A stretch of DNA of 64,000 bases from Bog-473 sp035551835 (GTDB taxonomy: Bacteria > Actinomycetota > Acidimicrobiia > Acidimicrobiales > RAAP-2). Shown here piece after piece: positions 41,763 to 51,062 of the stretch; position 1 is the first letter of the stretch; each line of letters starts with the position of its first letter. Below the pieces are notes generated by a model. The model was not told where the DNA came from. It did no database searches and saw nothing but the letters and a program-made list of their open reading frames with translations. The stretch covers positions 13,413-77,412 of the forward strand of contig DASZMN010000029.1 of assembly GCA_035551835.1 (NCBI GenBank), written 5' to 3'. Position numbers and translations under genes: made by a program.

Positions 41763-44700
41763 GGTTCGGAGTCCAAGATGTCGAGGATGCCGCGCGCGGG
41801 GATGTCGACCCAGGTCGGTCTCGTGTTCACCTCGTAGCTGAGCTCGTACATCGCCTTCTCCAGACGGAAGAAGTCCAGCAGCTGTGCCAGCTCGTCGCTG
41901 CCGGTCGGCAGGTACCGGCTCTGGCCCGCGACCTCCAAGTAGCTGTCGAGGAAGCGAGCGGAGACCGAGCGGTGCCAGAGCCCCAGCCATTCGTGGTAGC
42001 TGGTCTCGGGGCCCTGGTCGACGGTGGAGCCGAACTCCAGATCGATCCGTAGCGCCGCGGCCTGTCCGGCGTAGTGCAGCGAGCGGATCATGCCGGCGAG
42101 GTCGAACGCGGCCGGCCGCTTGAGACGCCTCCACCCGAGCGACCGGCTCGGCTCGCCCTCGAAGTCGATGATGACGAAGTCCTTGCCGGTCCACAGCACC
42201 TGCCCGAGGTGGTAGTCGCCGTGGCAACGGATCCGGTAGGCCTCTGCCGTGGTCGCGCTGAAGCGCCGGAGCCGATCGACGATCGCAGCCTCGTGCCGCA
42301 CCACCCGCGCGACGAGTGGGGAGTCGATGCCCTGCGACGCGACGTCGCGCAGGACCTGGCGGGTCAGGCTGCGCGCCCCGTGGAACAGCGCCTGGCGGTC
42401 GAGCGACGTCAGCGGGTCCGGGGCGAAGGCGGGGTCCCGGTCGTCCGAGGTGAGCGCGAGGTGCAGCTCGGCGGTGCGCTGGCCCAACAGCGAGGCCCAC
42501 TCCAGGTGCGGCCCGACGACGGGGTGCACCGCCTCGGTGTCGCGGTCGGGCGTGGGGGCGACGCCGATGTCGGTGCCGTTGGTGAGGGCCTCCTCGAGCC
42601 CGTGGGCCAGGGCGTCGACGACGTAGTCCCACCCGTCGTCCTCGTTGAGCACGTACTCCTCGAGCATGGCGATCGTGGCCGTTTGGGCGCCGGGCCCCGG
42701 CGTGCGGTACTCGATGCTGCCGCCCAGCCTCGGCACGTGGGCCAGCCGGGCCCGCTCGCTGAGGAAGCGGCCGATCTCGACGCCGGGGTTGATGCCGTCC
42801 TCCACCCGGCGGATGAACTTCATGATCGCTTCGTCTCCGAGCATCACCGACGAGTTGGACTGCTCCGCGTTCAGGGGCGTCGTCGGGCAGTCCTGGCGCA
42901 GGCAGTTGTTGAACCGGCGCAGGCTTGGTGCGGGTACGCCCGCGAGCTGCCCGACGTTCCCGGCGAGGGACCGCCGGCGCGCCAGCAGGTCCGCCATCGC
43001 CCGGACGAAGGCCGGCGCGTGCACCGCGTCCACCAGCGTGCCCTCCTCGGAACGCGAGCGCACGTCGGCCACCATCGCCTCGGGATGCCACTTCTTCATC
43101 TCCTCCGCCTCGAGGCCGACGAGATGGGCGACCGGGACGAGGTAGCGCTCCGGCGGCCCGTGGTCCAGCTCCAGCTGCACGACGAGGACGCTGGCCACGG
43201 GGGACTGGGGCTCCCGCGCGCCGTTGCCGTTGCGCGACGCGGCGGGATCCGGGACGGGGACGGCGTCGAGCACGCTGGCGGACATGATGGCGCGGGTCTT
43301 CTGGCCGAACCAGCGGCGCTCGGCGATATAGGAGGGGAGCCAGGCCTCGAACTGGCGCTTGGCGAGACCCGAGAACAGCGTGTCCCAGCGACCCGGGACC
43401 GAGAAGGTCGGGCGCTCCGGCCGGAGGCTGGCCGGTTCGCGCTCGAGCGAGAACCAGTAGAACCCGTGGGGACCCAGGGTCACGAAGTAGGGCAGCTCAC
43501 CGACCGGCGGGAATTCCTGGTTGCCCGACAGCTCGACCGGGACCGCACCGCGGAATTCGGACAGGTCGAGCTGCGCGCACTGCACGTGACGCGAGAGGTT
43601 GAAGACGCACAGGATGCGCTCGTCCTCGTACCGGCGGATGAAGGCGAACACCTTGCGGTTGTCGGGATAGAGGATCTCGAGGCTGCCGCGTCCGAAGGCC
43701 TGGTAGCGCTGGCGCAGCGCGATCAGGCGCTTCATCCACCAGAGCAACGAGTTCGGGTTCTCCAGCTGGGCCTCGACGTTGATCGCCTGCGAGTGGTACT
43801 CGGAGTCGATGATCACCGGGAGGTAGAGGCGCTGCGGGTTGGCGGCGGAGAATCCGGCGTTGCGGTCGCTGTTCCACTGCATGGGGGTGCGGACCCCGTT
43901 GCGATCGCCCAGGTAGATGTTGTCGCCCATGCCGATTTCGTCGCCGTAGTAGATGATCGGGGTGCCGGGCATGGAGAACAGCAGCCCGTTCATCATCTCA
44001 ATGAGCGTGCGGTCGTTGCCGAGCAGTGGCGCCAGGCGGCGGCGTATGCCGACGTTCACCCGGGCCTGGGGGTCCTGGGCGTAGACGCGGTACATGTAGT
44101 CCCGCTCCTCGTCGGTCACCATCTCGAGGGTCAGCTCGTCGTGGTTGCGCAGGAACAAGGCCCACTGGCAGTCGGGCGGCGTGGTCGGCATCTCCGAGAG
44201 GATGTCCACCATCGGGAAGCGGTCCTCCTGGCGCGCCGCCATGAACATCCGCGGCATGAGGGGGAAGTGGAACGCCATGTGGCACGTGTCCCCCTTGCCC
44301 ATGTAGGCCACCGCGTCCTCGGGCCACTGGTTCGCCTCGGCGAGGAGCATGCGGTCCTCGAACCGCTCGTCGATGTGGGCGCGTAGGTGCCGGAGGAACT
44401 CGAAGGTCTCGGGCAGGTTCTCGCACGAGGTGCCCTCCCGCGCGTACAAGTAGGGCACCGCGTCGAGGCGCAGCCCGTCCACTCCCATGGACAGCCAGAA
44501 GTCGACGACGTCGAGCATGGCCTGCCGCACGCTGGCGTTGTCGTAGTTGAGGCTCGGCTGGTGCGAATAGAACCGGTGCCAGTAGTGGGCGCCGGCCACC
44601 GGGTCGAAGGTCCAGTTGGAGGTCTCGAAGTCCTTGAAGATCACCCGGGCCCCGGCGAAGCGGTCGGGCGTGTCGCTCCAGAGGTAGAAGTCCCGGTAAT

Positions 44701-45121
44701 TGGAGCCGGGGCGGGCGTGCCGGGCCCGCTGGAACCACGGGTGTTCGTCCGAGGTGTGGGCGAGCACGAGCTCGGTGATCACCCGCAGGCCGCGGCGGTG
44801 CGCCTCGCGTAGGAAGAGCCGGAAGTCGCGCAGGTTGCCGTAGGACGGGTGGACCTGCCGGTAGTCCGAGATGTCGTACCCGTCGTCGCGCAACGGGGAG
44901 GGGTAGAAGGGAAGGAGCCACAGCGTGGTGACGCCGAGGCCTTGGAGGTAGTCGAGCTTCTCGACGAGCCCCTTGAAGTCACCGATGCCGTCACCGTTGC
45001 CATCGGAGAAGGCGCGCACGTGGGTCTCGTAAAAGACGCCGTCCTTGTACCAGAGCGGATGGGATGCCGCACCCACGACGGCCTCGAGCCGGCGCTCCCT
45101 CAGCACGTCGGTGGTCGTCAT
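41759..45121 (-). CDS. treS: Trehalose synthase-maltokinase fusion (TreS-Mak)
   Basis: The 1120-residue protein joins two enzymes. Residues about 1-560 are TreS, a GH13 enzyme interconverting trehalose and maltose: LWYKDGVFYETHVRAFSDGN, VDGLRLDAVPYLYAREGTSCENLPET (nucleophile Asp), LLAEANQWPED (acid Glu), FLRNHDELTLEMV (third Asp). Residues about 590-1120 are maltokinase (Pep2): FEAWLPSYIAERRWFGQKTRAI opens it, CHGDYHLGQVLWTG is the catalytic HGDxHxxQ loop and VIIDFEGEPSRSLGWRRLKRPA the metal-binding segment. Fusing them channels trehalose-derived maltose to maltose-1-phosphate for GlgE, whose gene lies directly upstream and overlaps by 4 bases. Stand-alone TreS is about 570-600 residues, so this length itself shows the fusion. 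Confidence 0.95.
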   Translation of the reverse strand: MTTTDVLRERRLEAVVGAASHPLWYKDGVFYETHVRAFSDGNGDGIGDFKGLVEKLDYLQGLGVTTLWLLPFYPSPLRDDGYDISDYRQVHPSYGNLRDFRLFLREAHRRGLRVITELVLAHTSDEHPWFQRARHARPGSNYRDFYLWSDTPDRFAGARVIFKDFETSNWTFDPVAGAHYWHRFYSHQPSLNYDNASVRQAMLDVVDFWLSMGVDGLRLDAVPYLYAREGTSCENLPETFEFLRHLRAHIDERFEDRMLLAEANQWPEDAVAYMGKGDTCHMAFHFPLMPRMFMAARQEDRFPMVDILSEMPTTPPDCQWALFLRNHDELTLEMVTDEERDYMYRVYAQDPQARVNVGIRRRLAPLLGNDRTLIEMMNGLLFSMPGTPIIYYGDEIGMGDNIYLGDRNGVRTPMQWNSDRNAGFSAANPQRLYLPVIIDSEYHSQAINVEAQLENPNSLLWWMKRLIALRQRYQAFGRGSLEILYPDNRKVFAFIRRYEDERILCVFNLSRHVQCAQLDLSEFRGAVPVELSGNQEFPPVGELPYFVTLGPHGFYWFSLEREPASLRPERPTFSVPGRWDTLFSGLAKRQFEAWLPSYIAERRWFGQKTRAIMSASVLDAVPVPDPAASRNGNGAREPQSPVASVLVVQLELDHGPPERYLVPVAHLVGLEAEEMKKWHPEAMVADVRSRSEEGTLVDAVHAPAFVRAMADLLARRRSLAGNVGQLAGVPAPSLRRFNNCLRQDCPTTPLNAEQSNSSVMLGDEAIMKFIRRVEDGINPGVEIGRFLSERARLAHVPRLGGSIEYRTPGPGAQTATIAMLEEYVLNEDDGWDYVVDALAHGLEEALTNGTDIGVAPTPDRDTEAVHPVVGPHLEWASLLGQRTAELHLALTSDDRDPAFAPDPLTSLDRQALFHGARSLTRQVLRDVASQGIDSPLVARVVRHEAAIVDRLRRFSATTAEAYRIRCHGDYHLGQVLWTGKDFVIIDFEGEPSRSLGWRRLKRPAAFDLAGMIRSLHYAGQAAALRIDLEFGSTVDQGPETSYHEWLGLWHRSVSARFLDSYLEVAGQSRYLPTGSDELAQLLDFFRLEKAMYELSYEVNTRPTWVDIPARGILDILDSEP

Positions 45122-47220
45122 GGCGCGGACGGTTGGGTCACGGCGAAGATGTGGCACGGCACGTCGTCAGGGTCGAGCTTGACGAAGTTGGTCGCCCCCT
45201 CCCAGACGTAGCGGGCGTCGGTCAGGAGATCGTGCATCACGTAGGACGCACCCTCCGCAAGGCCGAGCTCGTCGAGGTCGAGCGTGACCCAGCCCGACTG
45301 GGGGAAGTGGTGGTCGAGGTTGACCAGGACGACGATGGCGTCCCGCCCGTCGGCGGTGTCCCGCACCTTGGAGTAGGCGGTGATCCGGCCGTTGTCGATG
45401 TGGTGGAAGGCCAAGGTGTCGTTGAACTGCAGGGCGACGTGGTCGCGCCGGATCCGGTTCACGAGACCGATGAAGGGCGCGAGGCTGAGCGGGCTCTCGA
45501 GGTCCCACGAGCGCACCTCGTACTTCTCGGAGCGCAGGTACTCCTCGGAGTCCCGGTGTCGGGCCAGGTGTTCGCGGAGCTCGAAGGCCGGGCCGTAGAT
45601 CCCGTAGGTCGCGCTGAGGGTGGCGGCCAGGACCAGGCGGGAGAGAAAGGCGGCCCGGCCGCCGGACTGGAGCTCCTCGCTCAGGATGTCCGGCGTGTTC
45701 GGCCACAGGTTGGGCCGGAAGTAGTCGGCCACCTCCGAGCGGGTGAGCTCGGTCATGTAGGTCTCGAGCTCCCATTTCGTGGTGCGCCAGGTGAAGTAGG
45801 TGTAGGACTGCGTGAACCCGATCCGCGCCAGGTGCTCCATCACCCGGGGCCGGGTGAACGCCTCGGACAAGAAGATCAGGTCGGGCGCCTCGGACCGCAG
45901 CGTGGCCAGCAACCACTCCCAGAAGGCGAACGGCTTCGTGTGCGGGTTGTCCACCCGGAACACCTTCACGCCGTGGCCGACCCAGAACCGCACGACGTCG
46001 AGCAACGCGGCCCACAGACCCGGCCAGTCGCTGCCGCCGAAATCGAACGGGTAGATGTCCTCGTAGCGCTTGGGCGGGTTCTCGGCGTAGCGGATGCTGC
46101 CGTCGGGGCGGTGGCGGAACCATTCGGGGTGCTCCCGCACCCACGGATGATCGGGCGAGGCCTGGAAGGCGAGGTCGATGGCCACGTCGATGCCCCGCCG
46201 CGCCGCGTCGGCGACCAGGTCCTCGAAGTCGCGCATCGTGCCGAGGTCGGGATGGAGCGAGGTGTGGCCGCCTGCCGGCGCCCCGATGGCCCACGGGCTG
46301 CCGGGGTCGCCGGGCTCCGGGTTGACGGCACCGTCGCGGCCCTTGCGCGCGATCAGCCCGATCGGGTGGACGGGCGGCAGGTACAGCACGTCGAACCCCA
46401 TCTGCTCGACGTAGTCCAGCCTCGCCCGCACGTCGGCGAAGGTGCCGTGATGGTTCGGATCCGACGAGGCCGAGCGGGGGAACATCTCGTACCAGGCGGC
46501 GAAGCGGGCCTTCGGAGCTTCGGCGAGCACCGAGTAGACGGGCGACGTGGTGGCCGAGCGCGGGTCAGCCAGCTCTCCCATGAGCCGGCCGAGCCGCGCC
46601 GAGAAGAGCACGTCCGCCAGGGTCCGGTCCGGCCCCGGCGGTGCCTCCAGCGCCCAGCGCGCCAGCTCGTCGGGGACGTCGGTCTCGAGCCCACGCACGC
46701 CGGTGCGCACGGCCCCGGCCAGCGCTGCCAGCATGCGGCCGTCGCTGGCGCGCGCCCGCGACGCGGCGCCATCGATCAATTCGCCGCCGACGACCAGCTC
46801 CGTCGTCAGGTCGTGTCCCGCCGCCGCCCGGGCGGCGAGGTCGCGCGACCAGGTGGCGAATTGATCCACCCGGGCCCGGACCGAGAAGCGGTAGAACCCC
46901 CTCGCCTGCACCGGCAGCTCGCCCAGCCAGCGGTCGTCGTAGAGCGGGCGCATGGGCGCGGTGTCCCACTTCGAGCTCGATGCGTGCCGGTACCGCAACT
47001 CGACGAACAGGGTGTCGTGCCCGTCGACGAAGGCGTCGGCCGAAATTTTGAGCAGCTCGCCCTCCGTCGTCTTGGCGGCGCGGGCCCCGGCATCCACCTG
47101 GGGGCGCACGCCGCGCACCACCGGGCGGGCCCATTCAGAGGGAAGGGGAAGGGGGGCCTTGGTCCTGGTCGGGTCGCCCACCTCAGCGTCGGGTCGGTTC
47201 TTTTGGCGGGGCGTCGCCAT
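45118..47220 (-). CDS. glgE: Maltosyltransferase GlgE (maltose-1-phosphate dependent)
   Basis: The 700-residue GH13_3 enzyme transfers maltose from maltose-1-phosphate to alpha-glucan chains. Visible marks: DVLYLPPVHPIGLIARKG, IDLAFQASPDHPWVREHPEWF, VKVFRVDNPHTKPFAFWEWL (nucleophile Asp), LIFLSEAFTRPRVM (acid Glu), SYTYFTWRTTKWELETYMTE and YGIYGPAFEL. The N-terminal 100 residues form the dimerising beta domain. ATG 47220 is preceded by AAGGAGG 13 bases upstream and by a near-consensus stress-type promoter. It is the first gene of the eight-gene operon running to 31209. Confidence 0.95.
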   Translation of the reverse strand: MATPRQKNRPDAEVGDPTRTKAPLPLPSEWARPVVRGVRPQVDAGARAAKTTEGELLKISADAFVDGHDTLFVELRYRHASSSKWDTAPMRPLYDDRWLGELPVQARGFYRFSVRARVDQFATWSRDLAARAAAGHDLTTELVVGGELIDGAASRARASDGRMLAALAGAVRTGVRGLETDVPDELARWALEAPPGPDRTLADVLFSARLGRLMGELADPRSATTSPVYSVLAEAPKARFAAWYEMFPRSASSDPNHHGTFADVRARLDYVEQMGFDVLYLPPVHPIGLIARKGRDGAVNPEPGDPGSPWAIGAPAGGHTSLHPDLGTMRDFEDLVADAARRGIDVAIDLAFQASPDHPWVREHPEWFRHRPDGSIRYAENPPKRYEDIYPFDFGGSDWPGLWAALLDVVRFWVGHGVKVFRVDNPHTKPFAFWEWLLATLRSEAPDLIFLSEAFTRPRVMEHLARIGFTQSYTYFTWRTTKWELETYMTELTRSEVADYFRPNLWPNTPDILSEELQSGGRAAFLSRLVLAATLSATYGIYGPAFELREHLARHRDSEEYLRSEKYEVRSWDLESPLSLAPFIGLVNRIRRDHVALQFNDTLAFHHIDNGRITAYSKVRDTADGRDAIVVLVNLDHHFPQSGWVTLDLDELGLAEGASYVMHDLLTDARYVWEGATNFVKLDPDDVPCHIFAVTQPSAP

Positions 47221-47252
47221 GCGGTGCGCTGTACCTCCTTCTCGCTTTGGCC

Positions 47253-47278
47253 CTACCCGACCCAGATTGGGCATAAAC
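47253..47278 (-). promoter_or_regulatory. SigB/SigF-like promoter of the glgE-tre operon
   Basis: On the minus strand GTTT (47275-47278), a 16-base spacer and GGGTAG (47253-47258), 32 bases before the glgE ATG with an AAGGAGG site between (47234-47240). This is the best match in the window to the general-stress sigma consensus. Confidence 0.6.
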
Positions 47279-47292
47279 GGCCATGTCCCTCA

Positions 47293-47309
47293 CACGCCCA
47301 TGTGGCGTG
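47293..47309 (-). terminator. Hairpin after the GT2 gene
   Basis: A 6-base stem CACGCC / GGCGTG with a 5-base loop lies 11 bases beyond the GT2 stop codon and upstream of the glgE promoter, so it may separate the treT-GT2 operon from the glgE operon. Confidence 0.4.
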
Positions 47310-47320
47310 GGCGAGCAGCG

Positions 47321-49522
47321 CTAGCCAGCCGGTGTCGTCGTCGTCGAGGTGGTTGTCGTGGTGCTCGGCGGGATCGTGGTGGTGGACGTCGTGGTGCTGC
47401 TCGACGACGTCGAGCTCGTCGTGCTCGACGCTGGGGTCGTGGTGCTGGTTGCGGTCCCGGACGGCTCCGTGGTCGAAGTGGTCGTCGTGGTCGATGGCGA
47501 TACAGGGTGGCTCACGAGCCCGAAGGGGCCGTTGTCACCCGGCCCCGGTTGCGGCGTGCTGAACGGGTTGGACGGTGTGCCGGGGTGGCTGACCCCGAGC
47601 GCAAGCACGACCAGCAACGCTGCCGCGCCCAGGCCCACGGCGCCGAGCGATCCGAATGCGATGGGACGGGCGAGAGCCGCCAGGCGTTCTCGCCGTGACT
47701 CCGTCCGCCGTCGAGCCTCGAGCTCGGGAGTGAGGTGCTCGCGCTGGTCCAACCACGACATCACCGGCGCCGACGCGTAGACCGATCCTTGCCACGACAC
47801 GAGCCCGATCAACAGCCAAGTGGCGCTCGTGGTGGCCGCGAGTGCACCGGCCATGCCCCACATGACGATCGTCAACGACAGCTCCGTACGCGCCGAGAGC
47901 ACCGCCGACCACAGGCGCCGGTCACCCTCGTCCTTCGGCGTGCGCATAAAGACACCCTCACGGCGGACGAGCCCCTGAATGCATGCGAGCGCGACCGTCC
48001 ACGAGAGCGACAGCCAATTGATGAAGGCCAACACGGCGCGCCCGTAGGAGATCCGGGTTCGGTTGCGCAGCGCCCAGATCGCCCGTAGCAGCCCGACGGC
48101 CAGCAGGGTGGCGGGCAGGAGGATGGTGGGCCCGACTAGCGGGCGGATGGCCACGGAAGATCCCGAGAGCAACAGGCCCGCGACCACCGCCAGGACCAGT
48201 GTGAAGGCAAGCAGGATGAGATCGTTCGTCCACTGGAGCCCACCGATCAGGTAATCGATGCGCTGCCCGAGCGTGAGCCGATTGTCGGGTTCCCTGTTCC
48301 ACGGCATCAGGTCCCTCCAGTGCCGCCGGAGGATCTGCATGCCGCCGAAACACCACCTGAAGCGCTGGCTCTTCAGGGAGGAGAAGCTGAGCGGCATGAT
48401 GCCACGCCCGTAACTCCGAGCGATGAAGAGGCCGGAGTATCCGGCCATGAGCAGTCGCAGCGAAGTCTCGGCGTCCTCCGTGATGCACCATTCGTCCCAT
48501 CCGCCCAACTCGACGAGTGACGCCCGCCGGAGCAGACCCATGGTCCCGGCGAAGATGATCGAGTTTCGCTCGTTGCGCGAAGGCATGGCCGACGCGAAGA
48601 AGTAGCGGTACGCGTCGTAGCAGGCCGTCAGGTAGCGGTTGCCTTCGAACTCCCTGTAGTCCTGGGGCGTCTGGACAAAGGCCAGCTCCGGGTCGATGAA
48701 ATAGCCGACGGTGTCGTGCAACCAGCGAGGGTCGACCAGATAGTCGGAATCCACTACCCCGATGACTTCGGCCCTCGGGTCGACGTAGCGTTCCAGCGCC
48801 AGGTTGAGGGCGCCTGACTTGTAGCCCGGCCACGGGTCCACGTGCACGAACTTCACTCGCGGTTTCGACGCGCAGTACTCCTCGACCGGCCGCCACACCT
48901 CGGCGTCGGGGGTGTTGTTGTCGATGACCACGATTTCGAAGTCGGGGTAGTCGAGGCGGTCGGCGGCCTCAATCGCCTGAATGAGCATGTCGGGTGGCTC
49001 GTTGTACGCCGCGATGTGGATCGAGACCTTCGGCTTGTAGGCCGCGTCGGGCCGGGGGTATTCCCGGGAGTGCCGGACCCGGCACACCACGTCACAGGTC
49101 TCGAACGCGAAGGTGGCGGCGATCACCAGGGCAGCCAGTTCGAGCAGGAAGAGGAGGGCGGAGGCGAGCGAGCCGATGAACGAGAAGTTGCTTGCCACGG
49201 TGACATCGGCGGCGAAACCGAGATAGGCGAGCGCGGCGGCGATGAAGCTGGCGAAGAAGTACTGCCCGAGTGGATTCCACACGCCTCGTGCCGCCGCCAC
49301 GGCGACCACGCAAAGGACGACGAAGGCCTCGCTCCCTTCCACCGGTGCTGCCGGCAAGCTGAACCACAGCGCGGCGAGGTATCCGGCCACGAAGGCGCCG
49401 ATCGCGCCAAGCAGGACCCCGGCAACACGCAAGGCGAAGCGGACTCGAGACCCCAAGGTGAAGAGCAGGAGGCCTGCGAGCCCCAAGTTGATGCTGCAGA
49501 CGATGAAGAAGCTGAACAGCAC
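47321..49522 (-). CDS. Membrane GT2 glycosyltransferase with Ser/Thr-rich tail
   Basis: The 733-residue protein has about five N-terminal membrane helices (to residue 140), a cytoplasmic GT-A domain (about 165-400), several C-terminal helices and a low-complexity Ser/Thr tail (about 680-733). The processive GT2 motifs are present: IVVIDNNTPD, VVDSDYLVDP, WCITEDAETSLRLLMAG and KSQRFRWCFGG (QxxRW). This resembles cellulose/hyaluronan synthase-like enzymes but lacks a PilZ domain. It probably polymerises and exports a beta-glycan or makes a glycolipid. The GTG start is 3 bases after the treT stop, so the two are one operon, which links trehalose synthesis with an envelope or capsule polysaccharide. 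Confidence 0.8.
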   Translation of the reverse strand: MLFSFFIVCSINLGLAGLLLFTLGSRVRFALRVAGVLLGAIGAFVAGYLAALWFSLPAAPVEGSEAFVVLCVVAVAAARGVWNPLGQYFFASFIAAALAYLGFAADVTVASNFSFIGSLASALLFLLELAALVIAATFAFETCDVVCRVRHSREYPRPDAAYKPKVSIHIAAYNEPPDMLIQAIEAADRLDYPDFEIVVIDNNTPDAEVWRPVEEYCASKPRVKFVHVDPWPGYKSGALNLALERYVDPRAEVIGVVDSDYLVDPRWLHDTVGYFIDPELAFVQTPQDYREFEGNRYLTACYDAYRYFFASAMPSRNERNSIIFAGTMGLLRRASLVELGGWDEWCITEDAETSLRLLMAGYSGLFIARSYGRGIMPLSFSSLKSQRFRWCFGGMQILRRHWRDLMPWNREPDNRLTLGQRIDYLIGGLQWTNDLILLAFTLVLAVVAGLLLSGSSVAIRPLVGPTILLPATLLAVGLLRAIWALRNRTRISYGRAVLAFINWLSLSWTVALACIQGLVRREGVFMRTPKDEGDRRLWSAVLSARTELSLTIVMWGMAGALAATTSATWLLIGLVSWQGSVYASAPVMSWLDQREHLTPELEARRRTESRRERLAALARPIAFGSLGAVGLGAAALLVVLALGVSHPGTPSNPFSTPQPGPGDNGPFGLVSHPVSPSTTTTTSTTEPSGTATSTTTPASSTTSSTSSSSTTTSTTTIPPSTTTTTSTTTTPAG

Positions 49523-49525
49523 GTC

Positions 49526-50941
49526 TCAGGCGGCCATGACCGACGCGATCAACTCGAGATAACGGCTGAGGTACCGCGGAGCCAGGAAGTTGTCCACGAC
49601 CGAGGCGCGGGCCGCCTCTCCGAGCGCGTCGGCGCGGCTCCGGTCGCGGACGAGGTCGGAAATGGCCACGCCGAAGGCGCAGCCGTCTTCGGGGTCGTCG
49701 ACCAGCACACCGCTCACGCCGTTCGAGATCTGGTCTTGCATACCGCCGACTGCGCTCGCCACCGTCGGCCGGGCCTTCCACATCGCCTCGGCCACCGTCA
49801 GGCCAAAGCCCTCGGCGAGGCTTTTCTGCACGACCACGTCGGAGCGACGTTGCAGGGCGTTGACCACCGCGGCATTTTCCTCAGTGTCCTGCATCGGCAG
49901 GCACGCCACGTGCACCCGGGACCGTATGGACGCAGGGAGCGACGCGATGCAGTCCCAGAGCTCGTCGAGGGTGGTCGCGCCCTCGGGGTCGTCGGCGACG
50001 GCTTCGGGCGACGGGCCGGCGAGGACGAGATGAGCTCCAAGCTCCAATGGGACGCCCTCCGCGAACGAGCGCGCCACGCCGGCGTGGTCCTTGAGCGGAT
50101 CCCAACGTGAGATCTGAGTGACGACGGGGGCGCCGGGTGGCAGCGGGCACTCCTCGATGACCTTGGTGGTGCGGAAGACCTGACCGCGGGACCCGTCGAC
50201 GCGGGTGAAGGTCGCAGCACCGGTCCGAGGCTGTCCGCTCAGACCGGTGGCGGCGAGGATGCCGTCGACCTGATCGCGCCCCATCGCTTGGTTCTTGGGG
50301 GAGAACGCGTCGATGCAGGGCGGAATGGCGACGACACGCCCAGCTTCCAGACCGTCCCACTCGTACTGGGCCCGGCTGAACACTTGCGCGTGCGCGCGAC
50401 TCGCCGCAGGAAGGAGGAAGTCCCACGCCCGTCGGCTGTGCTCGTTGGGGACGTCCGCGCCCACGTGGCAGTTCCAGATGACGTACGCGCCCAGGTCTCG
50501 CAGCTGCGGTGCCAGACCCACCACCTGCGGGTCGTGGAGGATGACGACGTCGCCCGGCTTGATCTGCTCGGCCAGCGGGACGAACTCCGCGGCCAGCACC
50601 GACTGGTAGAGCTCTGCCTCGGCCGGACCAAGGTCGCCGCCGTCGCCCTCCTTGCCGTGGAGGAGGTAGTGAATGCGCTTCGTCAGAACGAAGAACTCCT
50701 CGGTGCCCTCGACGACCAGCCATCGGGAGCAGATGCGCGCGCCGAGGAGGTAGCCCAGCACCGAACTCAAGAGCTCCGCGACCCCGCCCCCGTTCATGGT
50801 GGAGTTCACGTGCACCAGGGTCCGCCCCTCCATGAGGGCTGCGCCCCGGCGGAGCGAGCGGTCGAATCTCCGCCACCGTTCGAAGTCGAGCATCGTCTCG
50901 AAGCGCGACGGATCGAGCGAGGGCAGCTCGGCTTCGTTCAT
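49526..50941 (-). CDS. treT: GT4 glycosyltransferase, probable trehalose synthase TreT
   Basis: The 471-residue GT-B enzyme reads LVHVNSTMNGGGVAELLSSVLGYL, RWLVVEGTEEFFVLTKRIHYLLHG, GDVVILHDPQVVGLAPQL and VIWNCHVGADVPNE; this sequence of motifs is characteristic of TreT, which joins NDP-glucose and glucose to trehalose. The donor-binding part has QISRWDPLKDH and the EX7E motif KSLAEGFGLTVAEAMWKARP near residue 375. The position next to the other trehalose genes supports the call. It would be a further trehalose route besides TreS and TreYZ. Another GT4 specificity cannot be excluded. The ATG at 50941 has only a weak GAAAG ribosome site. Confidence 0.75.
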   Translation of the reverse strand: MNEAELPSLDPSRFETMLDFERWRRFDRSLRRGAALMEGRTLVHVNSTMNGGGVAELLSSVLGYLLGARICSRWLVVEGTEEFFVLTKRIHYLLHGKEGDGGDLGPAEAELYQSVLAAEFVPLAEQIKPGDVVILHDPQVVGLAPQLRDLGAYVIWNCHVGADVPNEHSRRAWDFLLPAASRAHAQVFSRAQYEWDGLEAGRVVAIPPCIDAFSPKNQAMGRDQVDGILAATGLSGQPRTGAATFTRVDGSRGQVFRTTKVIEECPLPPGAPVVTQISRWDPLKDHAGVARSFAEGVPLELGAHLVLAGPSPEAVADDPEGATTLDELWDCIASLPASIRSRVHVACLPMQDTEENAAVVNALQRRSDVVVQKSLAEGFGLTVAEAMWKARPTVASAVGGMQDQISNGVSGVLVDDPEDGCAFGVAISDLVRDRSRADALGEAARASVVDNFLAPRYLSRYLELIASVMAA

Positions 50942-51037
50942 CTTTCAGCTACGCGAATCCCCCGGAGCAGCCGTCGCATTTGCCCATGGAACGATCTCGC
51001 AATCACGGGTGGTGGGGCGGACAACATCGTTTGGGAT

Positions 51038-51062
51038 GTACCCACCGAGGTGCGTTCATAAC
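51038..51062 (-). promoter_or_regulatory. SigB/SigF-like promoter of treT-GT2
   Basis: On the minus strand GTTA (51059-51062), a 15-base spacer and GGGTAC (51038-51043), 96 bases before the treT ATG. A second, weaker GATT-N15-GGGCAA pair lies closer to the gene. Confidence 0.5.

Noticed and set aside
31720..47562. Very long plus-strand ORFs opposite the trehalose operon (for example 31720-33903, 33900-36050, 36152-38326, 37870-40341, 42074-44386, 45064-47562)
   Set aside because: They are antisense shadows of GC-rich codons: compositions rich in Arg, Gly, Val, His and Asp, no recognisable domains, and full overlap with well-identified GH13 genes.
47349..47780. Valine-rich 143-residue plus-strand ORF
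   Set aside because: It is the complement of the Ser/Thr codon repeats in the GT2 tail.
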